Of a DNA stretch of 64,000 bases, positions 53,664-63,779 are shown piece by piece. Each line of letters opens with the position of its first letter. The first letter of the stretch is position 1. The position numbers and the translations under genes are program-made. The notes under the pieces are model-generated. The model had not been told where the DNA came from. It saw only the letters and a list, made by a program, of their open reading frames with translations, and did no database searches. Origin of the DNA: Opitutaceae bacterium (GTDB lineage Bacteria > Verrucomicrobiota > Verrucomicrobiia > Opitutales > Opitutaceae); the NCBI GenBank assembly GCA_028280945.1, contig JANQKV010000030.1, positions 36,275 through 100,274 of the forward strand, in the 5' to 3' direction.

Positions 53664-53849
53664 GTGAGCCAGCCAGAAACACGAAAGTCATTCTTTGGCC
53701 GGATCGGGGCACTATTTGCTGCTTCGACCCTGGCACCTAAAGCATTTGCGAAGTCCGCGACCAAGGCGGTGGCGCATCCCCAGACCGGTGCGCGTTTCCG
53801 GCTGCAGCCTGATTCCCGGGCTGTTCCCCGCGACGGCGACTCTGTGTAA
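53664..53849 (+). CDS. Putative 61-residue protein with Tat-like leader, upstream of actA
   Basis: A short frame starting at GTG 53664 with 'SQPETRKSFFGRIGALFAAS' and an Ala-rich hydrophobic stretch ending 'PKAFA', which resembles a Tat leader (RKSFF), then a basic mature part ending 'RLQPDSRAVPRDGDSV'. It lies 30 bases before actA in the same direction, so it would be the first gene of the respiratory operon. No family is recognised and the size is near the limit. An ATG-like extension upstream is possible but not leader-like. Support is context plus the leader pattern. Confidence 0.45.
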   Translation: MSQPETRKSFFGRIGALFAASTLAPKAFAKSATKAVAHPQTGARFRLQPDSRAVPRDGDSV

Positions 53850-53879
53850 GTGGGCTCGAATCTTCCAGTTTCTCGGTAA

Positions 53880-54536
53880 ATGTCGCATCTATTCCCTAAA
53901 TCGGCCAACCGGCTGCCCCTGCAGATTATCACCTTCCTTGTCGTATTCGGCGGGATTGTGACAGCAGCCACCACCTACTATGCTACCCCCAAATACACCA
54001 GGGTGGGGTATGCACCGATCCAACCCGTTCCATTCAGCCACGCACTGCACTCGGGAGAGCTTGGGATCGACTGCCGCTTCTGCCACTCCACCGTGGAAAA
54101 GGCGGGACACGCCGCTGTGCCGACCGCACAGACCTGCATGAACTGCCACAGTGCGGTCAAAACGGACAGCGCATTGCTCGCCCCCATCCGGGCCAGTTAC
54201 GAATCCGGTGATCCCGTTGAATGGGTGCGGGTGCACCAGGCACCGGACTACGTTTATTTCAACCATGCGGTTCACGTGAATCGTGGTGTCTCCTGCGTGG
54301 AGTGCCATGGCCGCATCGACCAAATGGAAGTCGTGACCCACAGCAAATCCCTCTCGATGGGCTTTTGTTTGGATTGCCATCGCGAGCCGGCACCCAGCCT
54401 GCGTGATCCGGCCCTGGTGACCCAGCTCGATTGGCAACATCCGCTGGGCAAGGAAGGCCAAATTGCTGATGGCGAGAAGTTTATCCACGACTGGAACATC
54501 AATCCTCCCCAGAGCTGCTCTGGCTGCCACCGATGA
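53880..54536 (+). CDS. actA: Alternative Complex III subunit A, pentahaem cytochrome c
   Basis: A 218-residue membrane-anchored cytochrome. One N-terminal transmembrane helix (about 13-33, 'IITFLVVFGGIVTAATTYY') is followed by five CxxCH haem sites: CRFCH, CMNCH, CVECH, CLDCH and CSGCH. This matches ActA of Alternative Complex III, which oxidises quinol and passes electrons to cytochrome c or an oxidase. Its stop overlaps the actB start (ATGA). Confidence 0.95.
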   Translation: MSHLFPKSANRLPLQIITFLVVFGGIVTAATTYYATPKYTRVGYAPIQPVPFSHALHSGELGIDCRFCHSTVEKAGHAAVPTAQTCMNCHSAVKTDSALLAPIRASYESGDPVEWVRVHQAPDYVYFNHAVHVNRGVSCVECHGRIDQMEVVTHSKSLSMGFCLDCHREPAPSLRDPALVTQLDWQHPLGKEGQIADGEKFIHDWNINPPQSCSGCHR

Positions 54537-57500
54537 AACGCAAAGTTAACCATCCCGAACCCTCTGCCCGTGAGCTGAGTGGTCCGCGCTACTGGCGGAG
54601 CCTTGATGAGCTGGTTGAAACTCCCGGATTCAAAGACAAGCTCACCCGTGAGTTTCCTGAAGGCGCCGACTCCTTGACCGGAGTTGATCGTCGCCATTTC
54701 TTCAAGCTCATGGCGGCGTCTTTTGCCCTGGGAGGCATGGGCTTGGCCACTGGTTGCCGCCGACCCGAGGCGCACATCCTGCCGTATGGCAAATCCGTCG
54801 AAGGGGTCATTCCCGGCATGCCGCGTTATTTTGCCACGTCGTTTCCGCTGCGGGGCGAAGCGATTCCCTTGTTGGCTGAGACCCATCAGGGCCGTCCGAC
54901 CAAACTTGAAGGAAACCCATCCTACAAGCCTTACGGGGGGGCCACTTCATTGGTCGCCCAGGCGACGGTGCTCGATCTCTATGATCCGGATCGGGCGACG
55001 ACCCACACGCGCGACGGTGCCGCGGTCGACACGGCCTCGGTTCGCGACGACCTCGCGGCGATCCATGGTGCGGCCAAAGCCAACAATGGCAAAGGACTGG
55101 CCATTCTCGCCGAAACGTCTTCATCCCCCAGCCGGGCGCGGTTGGTAAAGGCGATGAAAAAGAAGCTCCCGCAGGCGATGTGGGCGGAATACGACGCCAT
55201 CAATGAAACGGCGCCGATGGCTGCGGCGAAGGCGGCGTTCGGTAAAAACGTAAAGCCGCTCTATCATTTCGACAAAGCCAAGCGGATCGTCTCAATCGAC
55301 GCTGATTTCTTCCACGCTGAAGGTGGCGCCCTGGGCTATTCCCGCGATTTTGCTTCAGGCCGGAAGGTCCTCAAGAAGGACGATCCCATGAACCGCCTTT
55401 ATGCGGTCGAGAGTCTGTTTACCCTGACAGGGTCGATGGCGGACCATCGGTTGCGCCTGGCTTCCAGTCACATGTTGGCGTTCGCCGCGGCGTTGGCTGG
55501 CAAGCTGACCAGGCAGGGGGCTTACTCACGTTTGGCCCAAGGCTTGGAGTTCAAGGACCAGGACGCCTGGCTCGCGGCATGTGCGGAGGATCTGCAGGCC
55601 CACGCGGGCGAGTGTTTAGTCGTGGCGGGTGCGCATCAGCCTGCCCAAGTCCATGCGATCGCTTACGCGATCAACACGTTCCTGGGCAACGTTGGCAAAA
55701 CCGTCGAGTTTGTTGAAGTCCCGGCGACGAAGGCCGCTTCGATTGCGAACCTCGCGGCAGCCGCCAAGGCGGGCGAAATCAATACGCTGGTCGTGCTGGG
55801 GGGGAACCCCTGCTACAACGCCCCGGCCGACGTGGAGTTCGACAGCATGGTTGAGAACATCAACCGGGTGGTGCGTTACGGTTACTACGTGGATGAGACC
55901 TCGGCCGTCGCGGACACTCACATTGCGGCGACCCACTACCTCGAGTCGTGGGGAGATGCCCGCACGGCGGACGGCACGATCGTGCCGATTCAGCCGATGG
56001 TTCTGCCCCTTTTTGATGGATTGACCGAGTTGGAAGTCGTGGCCCGTCTCGCCGGCGAGGATACGACCGATCCTTACACGATTGCCTTCGAAACCATCAC
56101 CGCGATGAAGAGCGGCGATGCGGAGGCGACTTTCCGGGCCTTCCTGCACGACGGTCTGCTGAAGGGCACCGCCTACCCGGTAGCGAGTGTCACCTTTGAC
56201 CAGTCGGGAGCCAGCGGACTTTTTGCGGATGCGCCGAGTTACACCGCTCTTTCCGAAGGTAACCTCGAGGTCCGCTTTGCGGTCGACCACAAGGTCGACG
56301 ATGGCCGCTACATCAACAACGGCTGGCTGCAGGAGTGTCCCGACCCGATTACCAAGATTTCCTGGGACAATGCGATCCTCGTCAGTCCCCGTCTCGCTTC
56401 AGCGATCGGCATCGAACCAGAGGGTGCGATGCTTCAGGTTGCGCGGAAAGACAATGCGGAGTATCCGCTGGGCAAGGAAGCCGCCCCGGTTGTCGAGATC
56501 GTGGTCAACGGCGTGACCGTGCGTGGTCCGGCGCACATCCAGCCCGGACTTTCCAATTGGACGGTTGTTCTGCCACTGGGTTATGGGCGCGAGGTGACCG
56601 GCCGGGTCGGACACGGATCTGGCTTCAACGCCTATCCCGCCCGCACCTCCAGCACGATGGACTTTGCCACCGGTGCGACGATTACGGTTACCGACGACGT
56701 CTACTTGTTGGCCAATCAACAAGAACACTGGTCGATGGAGGGCCGTGACATCGTGCGCGAGGCCAACAAGGGGGAGTTCGATGAGAATCCGAACTTCGTC
56801 GACAGCTTCGGCATCGAATCCCACGCCCCGGCCAATCTCGGCCCGGCCAAGGACGAACCGCTGCAGGAAGTCTCCGCCACGACGCCGCGCGGCAACTCGC
56901 TCTACGAGAATCCTGATTTCACCGGCGTTCACCAGTGGGGCATGTCGATCGACCTCAATACCTGCATCGGCTGCAACGCCTGCGTGATCGCCTGCCAGGC
57001 GGAGAACAACATCCCGATCGTTGGCAAGGATCAGACCCTGCGGGGCCGCGAGATGCATTGGATCCGGCTCGATCGTTATTACTCCGACGGGAAGATTTCC
57101 GGCGGCGCTTTTGGTGGTCCCGGCAACAAGATAATTCCCGAGGATCCCCAAGGTTCGATCATGCCGGTCGCCTGCATGCAGTGCGAGTTGGCTCCCTGTG
57201 AAACGGTTTGCCCGGTCAACGCCACGGTGCACGACGAGGAAGGCCTGAACACCATGGCCTACAACCGCTGCATCGGCACGCGTTACTGCGCCAACAACTG
57301 TCCCTACAAGGTTCGCCGCTTTAATTTCTTCGATTGGAACGACCGGTCGCTCGACAAGCTTTACATGGGGCCGATTGCTGAGAAGGGCATGCCGGAACTC
57401 GTCAAGATGGCGAAAAACCCGGACGTCACGGTGCGCATGCGGGGTGTCATGGAGAAGTGCACCTACTGTGTGCAGCGCATCCAGCAGGCCAAGATGGCCC

Positions 57501-57901
57501 AGAAGTCCAAGGCGCGGAATTCCGACAGGGTGGAAGTGCCGGATGGCACGATCAAGGTGGCCTGCCAGCAGGTTTGCCCGGTCGACGCCATCGAGTTCGG
57601 CAACATCAAGGATCCGAACAGTGCCGTTTCGAAGGCGAAAGCCCGCGAGCAGGATTACTCGCTCCTCGGCTACCTTAACATTCGCCCTCGCACCACCTAT
57701 CTCGGCAAGCTGCGCAACCCGAATCCGGAAATGCCGGACTATGCGGACCTGCCGCTCAGTCGCCAGGAATACAACGCGAAGAACTATCCACCCGGGCACA
57801 AGAAGAACAAAGGCCACGGCAAGGATCACCACGACCACAACGGGTCCGATGACCACGCTTCCATCATGAACCACGCTCTGCGCACGGGAGGGCTTAGCTA
57901 A
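54533..57901 (+). CDS. actB: Alternative Complex III subunit B, molybdopterin-like/iron-sulfur fusion
   Basis: A 1122-residue protein with a Tat-type signal ('[19 protein letters not shown]', RR at 53-54). The N-terminal 700 residues resemble a molybdopterin oxidoreductase without cofactor, as in ActB. From about 808 a ferredoxin-like domain carries four cysteine clusters, '[18 protein letters not shown]', '[14 protein letters not shown]', '[14 protein letters not shown]' and '[12 protein letters not shown]' with '[10 protein letters not shown]'. The C-terminus is His/Lys-rich. Start overlaps actA; its TAA overlaps the actC ATG by one base. Confidence 0.96.
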   Translation: MKRKVNHPEPSARELSGPRYWRSLDELVETPGFKDKLTREFPEGADSLTGVDRRHFFKLMAASFALGGMGLATGCRRPEAHILPYGKSVEGVIPGMPRYFATSFPLRGEAIPLLAETHQGRPTKLEGNPSYKPYGGATSLVAQATVLDLYDPDRATTHTRDGAAVDTASVRDDLAAIHGAAKANNGKGLAILAETSSSPSRARLVKAMKKKLPQAMWAEYDAINETAPMAAAKAAFGKNVKPLYHFDKAKRIVSIDADFFHAEGGALGYSRDFASGRKVLKKDDPMNRLYAVESLFTLTGSMADHRLRLASSHMLAFAAALAGKLTRQGAYSRLAQGLEFKDQDAWLAACAEDLQAHAGECLVVAGAHQPAQVHAIAYAINTFLGNVGKTVEFVEVPATKAASIANLAAAAKAGEINTLVVLGGNPCYNAPADVEFDSMVENINRVVRYGYYVDETSAVADTHIAATHYLESWGDARTADGTIVPIQPMVLPLFDGLTELEVVARLAGEDTTDPYTIAFETITAMKSGDAEATFRAFLHDGLLKGTAYPVASVTFDQSGASGLFADAPSYTALSEGNLEVRFAVDHKVDDGRYINNGWLQECPDPITKISWDNAILVSPRLASAIGIEPEGAMLQVARKDNAEYPLGKEAAPVVEIVVNGVTVRGPAHIQPGLSNWTVVLPLGYGREVTGRVGHGSGFNAYPARTSSTMDFATGATITVTDDVYLLANQQEHWSMEGRDIVREANKGEFDENPNFVDSFGIESHAPANLGPAKDEPLQEVSATTPRGNSLYENPDFTGVHQWGMSIDLNTCIGCNACVIACQAENNIPIVGKDQTLRGREMHWIRLDRYYSDGKISGGAFGGPGNKIIPEDPQGSIMPVACMQCELAPCETVCPVNATVHDEEGLNTMAYNRCIGTRYCANNCPYKVRRFNFFDWNDRSLDKLYMGPIAEKGMPELVKMAKNPDVTVRMRGVMEKCTYCVQRIQQAKMAQKSKARNSDRVEVPDGTIKVACQQVCPVDAIEFGNIKDPNSAVSKAKAREQDYSLLGYLNIRPRTTYLGKLRNPNPEMPDYADLPLSRQEYNAKNYPPGHKKNKGHGKDHHDHNGSDDHASIMNHALRTGGLS

Positions 57902-59328
57902 TGTCACACGTTGACTCCTCGGCGACCCAACCCGCCATCCTGAGTGAAGTTAAGCCCGCGGAATTCCCGCGTGCCACCCTGGTTGAGCACAACCGGGGCT
58001 TCGATTGGATCACGGACAAGATCTGTGGCATCATCGAAGGCAGGACTCCCGGATGGTGGTGGGCCTGTTTCGCTCTCGCCTGTTTTGTCGCTTCGTGGAC
58101 GGTGGGCGGAATCACTTATCTCGTCGCCACTGGCGTAGGGGTGTGGGGACACGCCAATCCCGTCAACTGGGCGTGGGACATCGTCAACTTTGTGTTCTGG
58201 ATTGGTATCGGCCACGCCGGCACGTTGATCTCGGCGATTCTCTGTCTGCTGCGGCAGAAGTGGCGCACTTCGATCAATCGCGCGGCCGAGGCCATGACGA
58301 TCTTCGCGGTGGTCTGTGCGGCGATCTTTCCGGTCTTCCACGTTGGTCGCGTATGGTTCGCCTGGTATCTCTTCCCGATTCCCAACGCCAACTACATTTG
58401 GCAGAACTTCCGTTCTCCACTGGAGTGGGATGTGTTTGCGGTTTCGACCTACGGCACGGTTTCGGTGCTCTTCTGGTATGTGGGCCTGATTCCGGATCTC
58501 GCGATCCTGCGTGACCGTTTCTACAAGGCTGGCAACAAGGTGCGCTCCTGGCTCTACGGTGTATTTGCCATGGGTTGGCGCGGTGCCAACCGCCACTGGA
58601 GCAATTATGAGATGGCCTACCTGATCCTGGCCGGCGTCTCCACCCCGCTCGTGCTCTCGGTGCACACCATCGTTTCGTTCGACTTTGCGGTCTCGCTGTT
58701 GCCGGGCTGGCACACCACCATCTTCCCGCCTTATTTCGTGGCCGGCGCGATCTTCTCCGGCTTCGGCATGGTGCTCACGCTCATGCTGCCGCTGCGCTCC
58801 ATCTACAAGTTGGAGGACCTGATCACGCAGTATCACATCGACTGCATGTGTAAGATCACTTTGGCGACGGGCACGATCGTGGGCTACGCCTACGGCATGG
58901 AGTTCTTCATCGCCTGGTATGGCGCCAACCCCTACGAGGGCTTCGCGTTCATCAACCGCGCCTTCGGCCACTACGCCTGGGCCTACTGGATCATGATCTC
59001 CTGCAACGTGATCACTCCGCAGTTCTTCTGGTTTAAGAAGATCCGCGAGAACACGTGGCTCGTCTGGGTGCTCTCCATCTTCGTCAACGTCGGCATGTGG
59101 TTCGAGCGCTTCGTGATCATCGTCACTTCACTGGCTCGCGACTTCCTGCCTTCCAGCTGGGGTTACTACAGCCCGTCGATTGTCGAAATCTTCACCTTCT
59201 TCGGCACCTTCGGCGTGTTCTCCGTGCTGTTCCTCCTCTTCATCCGCTTCCTGCCCATCATGCCGATGGCGGAAATCAAGGCGGTCACCCCGCAAGGCGA
59301 CCCGCACGCGGGTCACAACGCCCACTAA
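57901..59328 (+). CDS. actC: Alternative Complex III subunit C (NrfD-like quinol-binding membrane subunit)
   Basis: A 475-residue membrane protein with about ten helices of the NrfD/PsrC family; it supplies one of the quinol sites of Alternative Complex III. Typical segments are '[20 protein letters not shown]', '[20 protein letters not shown]' and '[20 protein letters not shown]'. The ATG overlaps the actB stop (TAATG). A 1068-base frame on the opposite strand here is an antisense shadow. Confidence 0.96.
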   Translation: MSHVDSSATQPAILSEVKPAEFPRATLVEHNRGFDWITDKICGIIEGRTPGWWWACFALACFVASWTVGGITYLVATGVGVWGHANPVNWAWDIVNFVFWIGIGHAGTLISAILCLLRQKWRTSINRAAEAMTIFAVVCAAIFPVFHVGRVWFAWYLFPIPNANYIWQNFRSPLEWDVFAVSTYGTVSVLFWYVGLIPDLAILRDRFYKAGNKVRSWLYGVFAMGWRGANRHWSNYEMAYLILAGVSTPLVLSVHTIVSFDFAVSLLPGWHTTIFPPYFVAGAIFSGFGMVLTLMLPLRSIYKLEDLITQYHIDCMCKITLATGTIVGYAYGMEFFIAWYGANPYEGFAFINRAFGHYAWAYWIMISCNVITPQFFWFKKIRENTWLVWVLSIFVNVGMWFERFVIIVTSLARDFLPSSWGYYSPSIVEIFTFFGTFGVFSVLFLLFIRFLPIMPMAEIKAVTPQGDPHAGHNAH

Positions 59329-59355
59329 GCCACCCGGAACCCTGTTTATTCGAAA

Positions 59356-59889
59356 ATGGCTGCTTCAAATCATGGCGTAATAGCTACCTTCGACACCGCG
59401 GCGGATATCTTTCATGCCGCCGAAAAGGTCCGGGACGCCGGCTTCAAGAATTGGGACTGTATCACCCCGTGCCCCGTGCACGGCTTGGATGGAGCCATGG
59501 GCGTGCGCCGCTCCAAGGTGCCGCGCTTTTCCTTCATCGGCGGCGTCATCGGTTTCTTCACCGGCATGTCCCTCATCTGGTGGACCGGAGCGGTGGACTA
59601 CCCGCTCATCGTGGGGGGCAAGCCGCTGTTCAGCCCGATGTTTGCGTTTCCCGTGGCTTACGAGCTGACGATTCTGTTCACCGCTTTTGCCACCATCGGA
59701 GGCATGTTCTTTCTGAACAACTTGCCGATGCACTACCACCCGGTGCTGAAAACCGACCACATCGTCCGCGGTTTGGACGACAAGTTCCTCATTGTGATCG
59801 AAGCAACCGATCCAAAATTCGACGCGGCCGAAACCAAGGCCATGCTCGAGTCGATCGGCGGCTCGGAAGTCACCGAAATCGAGTCCTGA
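59356..59889 (+). CDS. actD: Alternative Complex III subunit D (DUF3341)
   Basis: A 177-residue DUF3341 membrane protein with two transmembrane helices (about 58-80 and 100-122) flanking 'AVDYPLIVGGKPLFSPMFAFP', the conserved DUF3341 loop. 'ITPCPVHGLDGAMGVRRSKV' and the final 'LESIGGSEVTEIE' also match the family. It is a structural subunit of the complex. It follows actC by 27 bases and precedes actE by four. Confidence 0.94.
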   Translation: MAASNHGVIATFDTAADIFHAAEKVRDAGFKNWDCITPCPVHGLDGAMGVRRSKVPRFSFIGGVIGFFTGMSLIWWTGAVDYPLIVGGKPLFSPMFAFPVAYELTILFTAFATIGGMFFLNNLPMHYHPVLKTDHIVRGLDDKFLIVIEATDPKFDAAETKAMLESIGGSEVTEIES

Positions 59890-59893
59890 ACCG

Positions 59894-60508
59894 ATGCGCT
59901 ACGTTTATCTCGTTCTCTTCTTTGTGGTCGTGATGACCGTGGGAGCCCTCGGGTTCCGCGGTTCGATCTCGACCAAGCCTCCGTTGGAGGTTTTCCCGGA
60001 CATGGATCGGCAGTCCAAGTTCCACCCGCAGGGAGACACGGCGTTTTTTGCTGACGGCATGACTGATCGTCCGATTCCGGCCGGCACGGTGGCTCGCAAC
60101 ATGATTGTGGGAGACGACCACCTGTTGCTTGGCCGGGACGCTGATGGTGAGTTTGCCACGACTTTTCCGGCATCATTGGACGTGGATCGCGATTTCTTCA
60201 ATCGCGGCCGCGAGCGCTACGAAATTTACTGTGCGCCCTGCCATGGCTTGGCGGCCGATGGAAAAGGCATTGTGACCCAGTACGGCTGGGGTCTTCCCGC
60301 AAACCTTCACTCGGATCTGATCCGCAACCAATCGCACGGTGAAATCTACAACACCATCGCGAACGGCAAGAACACCATGTATCCGTTGGGCGACAAGATT
60401 GATCCCGATGATCGATGGGCGATCGTCGCCTACGTTCGCGCCCTGCAACGCTCTCAAAATGGCCGCATCGAAGACGTGCCGGCCTCGCACCAAGGAGAAC
60501 TGAACTAA
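59894..60508 (+). CDS. actE: Alternative Complex III subunit E, monohaem cytochrome c
   Basis: A 204-residue cytochrome with an N-terminal membrane helix (1-21) and one haem site, CAPCH at about 113-117 ('IYCAPCHGLAADGKG'). A later Met ligand is plausible in 'NTMYPLGDKI'. ActE is the peripheral mono-haem subunit thought to pass electrons out of the complex. It is in tight linkage with actD and actF. Confidence 0.93.
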   Translation: MRYVYLVLFFVVVMTVGALGFRGSISTKPPLEVFPDMDRQSKFHPQGDTAFFADGMTDRPIPAGTVARNMIVGDDHLLLGRDADGEFATTFPASLDVDRDFFNRGRERYEIYCAPCHGLAADGKGIVTQYGWGLPANLHSDLIRNQSHGEIYNTIANGKNTMYPLGDKIDPDDRWAIVAYVRALQRSQNGRIEDVPASHQGELN

Positions 60509-60509
60509 G

Positions 60510-61790
60510 ATGGAATCCTCCGCGACTGCTCAACCCGGCGTGGCTCCGGCCAGCGCATCCAGCACCCCGGCGGGCAAGGCCCTTGCCGTCGGACTCATCG
60601 GAATCGCGCTCACCGCCGCCGGCATTCTTGTCTCAGGTGGCTCCAAGGTGGCCTTCGCCTGGCTTTCGGCCATGGTGTTCTGGATCGGGATCGCCATCGG
60701 CATGCTGCTGCTGATCATGATCCACCACATTTTTGATGCGAACTGGTCGACGGTCATCCGGCGCCAGTTCGAACACGGGGTTTCGGCCTTCAAATGGCTG
60801 GGACTACTCTTCATCCCGCTGGTCGTGGCCTCGGTGATCGAACCCGCGACTCTTTGGAAGTATTTTGATCCCAACTACGATTTGGCGAACGTTGGCGGCC
60901 ACGGCACGGTGGGCGAAGATGTGCTCTGGACCAAGAAGTCCGGCATGTTGAACTTCAAATTCTTCCTGGGAGCGACGGCTCTTTCGTTTCTGGGATGGAT
61001 CTTCCTGGCTAGTCGATTCCGCCGCAACTCATTCACCCAGGATACGGACGGCGACATCAAGTGGACCAAGAACAGCCGGGTCTGGTCGGCGGCCGGTCTG
61101 GTATTTACCGCGCTCACTCTCAGCCTGTGTGTCATCCTCTGGGTCAAGGCTCTCGATTATCACTGGTTCTCCACCATGTATGGCGTGTGGTATTTTGCCG
61201 AATGCGTGCGGGGTGCCCTCGCCATGGGCGTGCTGATCATGTGCTGGCTGACCACCCGTGGTGATTATGTGGGGGTGCTTAACAAGAACCACTGGTATTC
61301 AATCGGTCTGCTCTCCTTTGCCTTCACCGTCTTCTGGGCCTACGTCACCTTTTCCCAGTATTTTCTGATCTGGAACGCGAACATTCCGGAAGAGACCTTC
61401 TGGTATAACATCCGCGAAATCCAGGCCAGCACGGGTGAACCCAATCAGTGGAAGTGGGTCGGCATGCTGATTCTGTTTGGCCACTTCTTCTTCCCATTCT
61501 TCGGGCTGATCAGTTACCCGGCCAAGGTAAACATGAAATGGATGCGTTTCATGGCCCTGTGGATTGCCGCGATCGTTCTGATCGACGTGATCTACAACGT
61601 TTGGCCGGCCAAGAAGGAAGATACCGGCGATCCCTATCCGTTCTTCGCGATTCACCAGTTATGGACCCTCACGGCGGTAATCGGGGTGGGAGGAGTCTGC
61701 GTGTGGGCTTACCTGAAGAGCTTTGCGACCCAAAAATTGATCCCGATCCGTGACCCGCGCATTGGCGAGTCCCTGACCTATCATGAGTAA
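60510..61790 (+). CDS. actF: Alternative Complex III subunit F (quinol-binding membrane subunit)
   Basis: A 426-residue integral membrane protein with about ten helices, the diverged NrfD-like partner of actC. 'AFAWLSAMVFWIGIAIGMLL' and 'LIMIHHIFDANWSTVIRRQF' are typical of ActF. 'GLISYPAKVNMKWMRFMALW' lies towards the end. It begins one base after the actE stop, and the next small gene starts inside its 3' end. Confidence 0.94.
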   Translation: MESSATAQPGVAPASASSTPAGKALAVGLIGIALTAAGILVSGGSKVAFAWLSAMVFWIGIAIGMLLLIMIHHIFDANWSTVIRRQFEHGVSAFKWLGLLFIPLVVASVIEPATLWKYFDPNYDLANVGGHGTVGEDVLWTKKSGMLNFKFFLGATALSFLGWIFLASRFRRNSFTQDTDGDIKWTKNSRVWSAAGLVFTALTLSLCVILWVKALDYHWFSTMYGVWYFAECVRGALAMGVLIMCWLTTRGDYVGVLNKNHWYSIGLLSFAFTVFWAYVTFSQYFLIWNANIPEETFWYNIREIQASTGEPNQWKWVGMLILFGHFFFPFFGLISYPAKVNMKWMRFMALWIAAIVLIDVIYNVWPAKKEDTGDPYPFFAIHQLWTLTAVIGVGGVCVWAYLKSFATQKLIPIRDPRIGESLTYHE

Positions 61791-62109
61791 TTCGAGCTCC
61801 AATCCTGCTCCCGTGATTTGGCCACTGGTCGTGGCTGTGTTGGGTGTATTCGCGATTTTCCTGATCATGGTGGGCTTGGCCCGCACCCCGGTCACTCCGA
61901 TCACATCTGCGGTCAATGTTCCCGAGGACCAGCAATGGCGCCTCACGTCGGAAGGCCGCAAGGATCGACTGGCCGAGATGCAGGGCAGTGCCCAGTCCGC
62001 TCTCGAGGATGGTTCCTACGCTTGGATCAACGAAGCAAACGGTGTCGTTCGCATCCCCGTCGAGCGCGCCATCGAGCTGACTTTGGCCGAAATCAACGCC
62101 GAGCGCTAG
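61783..62109 (+). CDS. Small single-helix membrane protein of the Act cluster
   Basis: A 108-residue protein with one N-terminal transmembrane helix ('WPLVVAVLGVFAIFLIMVGL', about 13-32) and a soluble domain with 'SYAWINEANGVVRIPVERAI'. That motif recurs in small proteins encoded beside Act and oxidase genes, to my recollection. It starts eight bases inside actF, so expression is linked to the complex. It may be an assembly or accessory subunit; no function is established. Confidence 0.75.
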   Translation: MSNSSSNPAPVIWPLVVAVLGVFAIFLIMVGLARTPVTPITSAVNVPEDQQWRLTSEGRKDRLAEMQGSAQSALEDGSYAWINEANGVVRIPVERAIELTLAEINAER

Positions 62110-62112
62110 AGC

Positions 62113-62298
62113 ATGGAATGGTTCTGGTATGCCGTGGCCCTGCCATTTGGGGCTCTGTTGGTCGGCGTGGCGATTTGCGTGCTGTCCTGGCTGATTAAGC
62201 AAGGAATGCTCAAGGGAGTTGCCAAAACGGCCGGTTCGTTCATCGAAGAAGATTCGGTTCGGGCGAATTCCGTCTCGAGTGATGCCGTTTCCCGCTAG
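62113..62298 (+). CDS. Very small membrane protein of the Act/oxidase cluster
   Basis: A 61-residue protein with one transmembrane helix ('AVALPFGALLVGVAICVLSW', about 7-26) and a polar, Ser-rich C-terminal tail. It lies three bases after the preceding small gene and 14 before the CcoN-like gene. Its position and size recall CcoS/CcoQ-type accessory subunits, but sequence similarity is not evident, so the role is inferred from context. Confidence 0.65.
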   Translation: MEWFWYAVALPFGALLVGVAICVLSWLIKQGMLKGVAKTAGSFIEEDSVRANSVSSDAVSR

Positions 62299-62312
62299 TT
62301 TCATCATTTTCC

Positions 62313-63779
62313 ATGGATTCCCCCCCCAGCACATCTTCCCCCACTTCCCGCCTTCCGGAGTGGGCTGAAATCGACGCTTCGATCAAGGTTCCGGTTCTTT
62401 TCTTTGTCTACGCTGCGGTCGCTTGGCTGGTCACCGCCACGATTCTGGGCTTCATCGCCGCCGTTCAGTGGGTGCAGCCGGCATTCCTCGCGGACTATGC
62501 CTGGACGACGCACGGCCGCATCGTTCCCATGGCCCGCAACGCCTTGATCTACGGATGGGGGTTTAATGCTGCCTTTGCGGTGCTGATTTGGATGTCGGCC
62601 CGCCTTTGCCGGGCCATCTCTCCCAAGTGGGGTTTTACTCTGGTTGGAGCCGTTTTTTGGAACGCCGGCGTCAAGCTTGGCCTGCTGGGTATTATGATCG
62701 GCCATTCGACCGGCCATTTTCTCCTCGAGATGCCGGGTTACGCCGCCGCGTTGTTGTTTGTTTCCTACGGCATTGTTGGAGCGTCCGTCGTGGTGCTCTT
62801 TTCCCGCTGCCGCGAAGGCAACCTGTTCGTCTCGCAGTGGTATGGCTTGGCCGCCCTGTTTTGGTTCCCTTGGCTGTTCACCATCGGACAGGCCGCGGTG
62901 GTCTTTGGTGACATACGGGGGACAGGCCAAGCGGTGGCGTCGGCTTGGTATGGCCACAACATTTATGCCCTGTTCCTGGCACCGATCGCGCTGGGGGCGA
63001 TCTACTACCTGCTGCCCAAACGCCTGGGCCGCCCGATCGCGGGATACACCTGGGCATCATTGGGGTTTTGGTCATTTGCCCTGTTCGCCACGTTTGGCGG
63101 TCTTGCTTTTCTGGCCGGCACGCCGGTTCCGGGGTGGGTGCAGGCTTTGGGGGTTTCCGCCAACTTCATGATGTTGGTGCCCCTGTTCATTATCGGCTAC
63201 AACTTCCTCTGGACGATGTTTGGCGGCACGGCAGCCGGTGGCTCCGGTCCTGCACTTCGTTTCATCAAATTTGGCGCCATCTCATTTCTGGCGGCGGGAC
63301 TGTTGATCAAGGTTTTCTCCGCACCGCAGGTCTATGTCACCACGCAGCTCACATTTGTCAGCGAAGCGATGAACTACGTGCATTGGTATGCCTTCGTGAC
63401 CATGAGTTTCATCGGGGTGATTTATTTTCTGGTGCCGCGATTGGTGGGGCAGCCTTGGCCCTCCGGTGCGTTGGTCACCGCGCACTACTGGTCGAGTGTG
63501 GTGGGCGTGGCCATCGTGGTGGTAACGTTGATTCTGGCGGGCTGGGTGCAAGGCAGTGCCATCAACAACGTGGAGGCCTATCCCGCCTTTGCTGATATCG
63601 CCTCACAGTACTCCGGATACCTCGTTGGAACGGTGCTGGGTCTGTTGACTCTCATCGTCGGCCAACTTGCGTTCTTCGTTAATGTGCTCATCGCGCTTTA
63701 CCAAGCCTGCTTCGGCAAACCCGAGTCTGAGATCGAAACGCTCTTTCCTCAACCTGCGGCCTTGGAGGTGAACCCATGA
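62313..63779 (+). CDS. CcoN-like (cbb3-type oxidase subunit I) homologue lacking most metal ligands
   Basis: A 488-residue membrane protein with about twelve helices that aligns without gaps to CcoN over long stretches: 'SAWYGHNIYALFLAP', 'IYYLLPKRLGRP' and 'GTPVPGWVQALG'. Compared with recalled Pseudomonas CcoN, only the first CuB histidine remains (H215). The haem b histidine H60 is Ala74, the CuB pair H257/H258 is Ala265-Phe266, the cross-linked Y251 is Ala259, and the haem histidines H347/H349 fall on Met353/Tyr355. It therefore cannot be a normal oxygen-reducing centre. It overlaps the CcoO-like gene by four bases. Confidence 0.88.
   Translation: MDSPPSTSSPTSRLPEWAEIDASIKVPVLFFVYAAVAWLVTATILGFIAAVQWVQPAFLADYAWTTHGRIVPMARNALIYGWGFNAAFAVLIWMSARLCRAISPKWGFTLVGAVFWNAGVKLGLLGIMIGHSTGHFLLEMPGYAAALLFVSYGIVGASVVVLFSRCREGNLFVSQWYGLAALFWFPWLFTIGQAAVVFGDIRGTGQAVASAWYGHNIYALFLAPIALGAIYYLLPKRLGRPIAGYTWASLGFWSFALFATFGGLAFLAGTPVPGWVQALGVSANFMMLVPLFIIGYNFLWTMFGGTAAGGSGPALRFIKFGAISFLAAGLLIKVFSAPQVYVTTQLTFVSEAMNYVHWYAFVTMSFIGVIYFLVPRLVGQPWPSGALVTAHYWSSVVGVAIVVVTLILAGWVQGSAINNVEAYPAFADIASQYSGYLVGTVLGLLTLIVGQLAFFVNVLIALYQACFGKPESEIETLFPQPAALEVNP

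Noticed and set aside
56399..57907. 502-codon minus-strand frame across actB, and similar long frames antisense to tig (50033-51043) and actC (57904-58971)
   Set aside because: Each is antisense to a gene with clear family motifs, and none shows protein-like features of its own.
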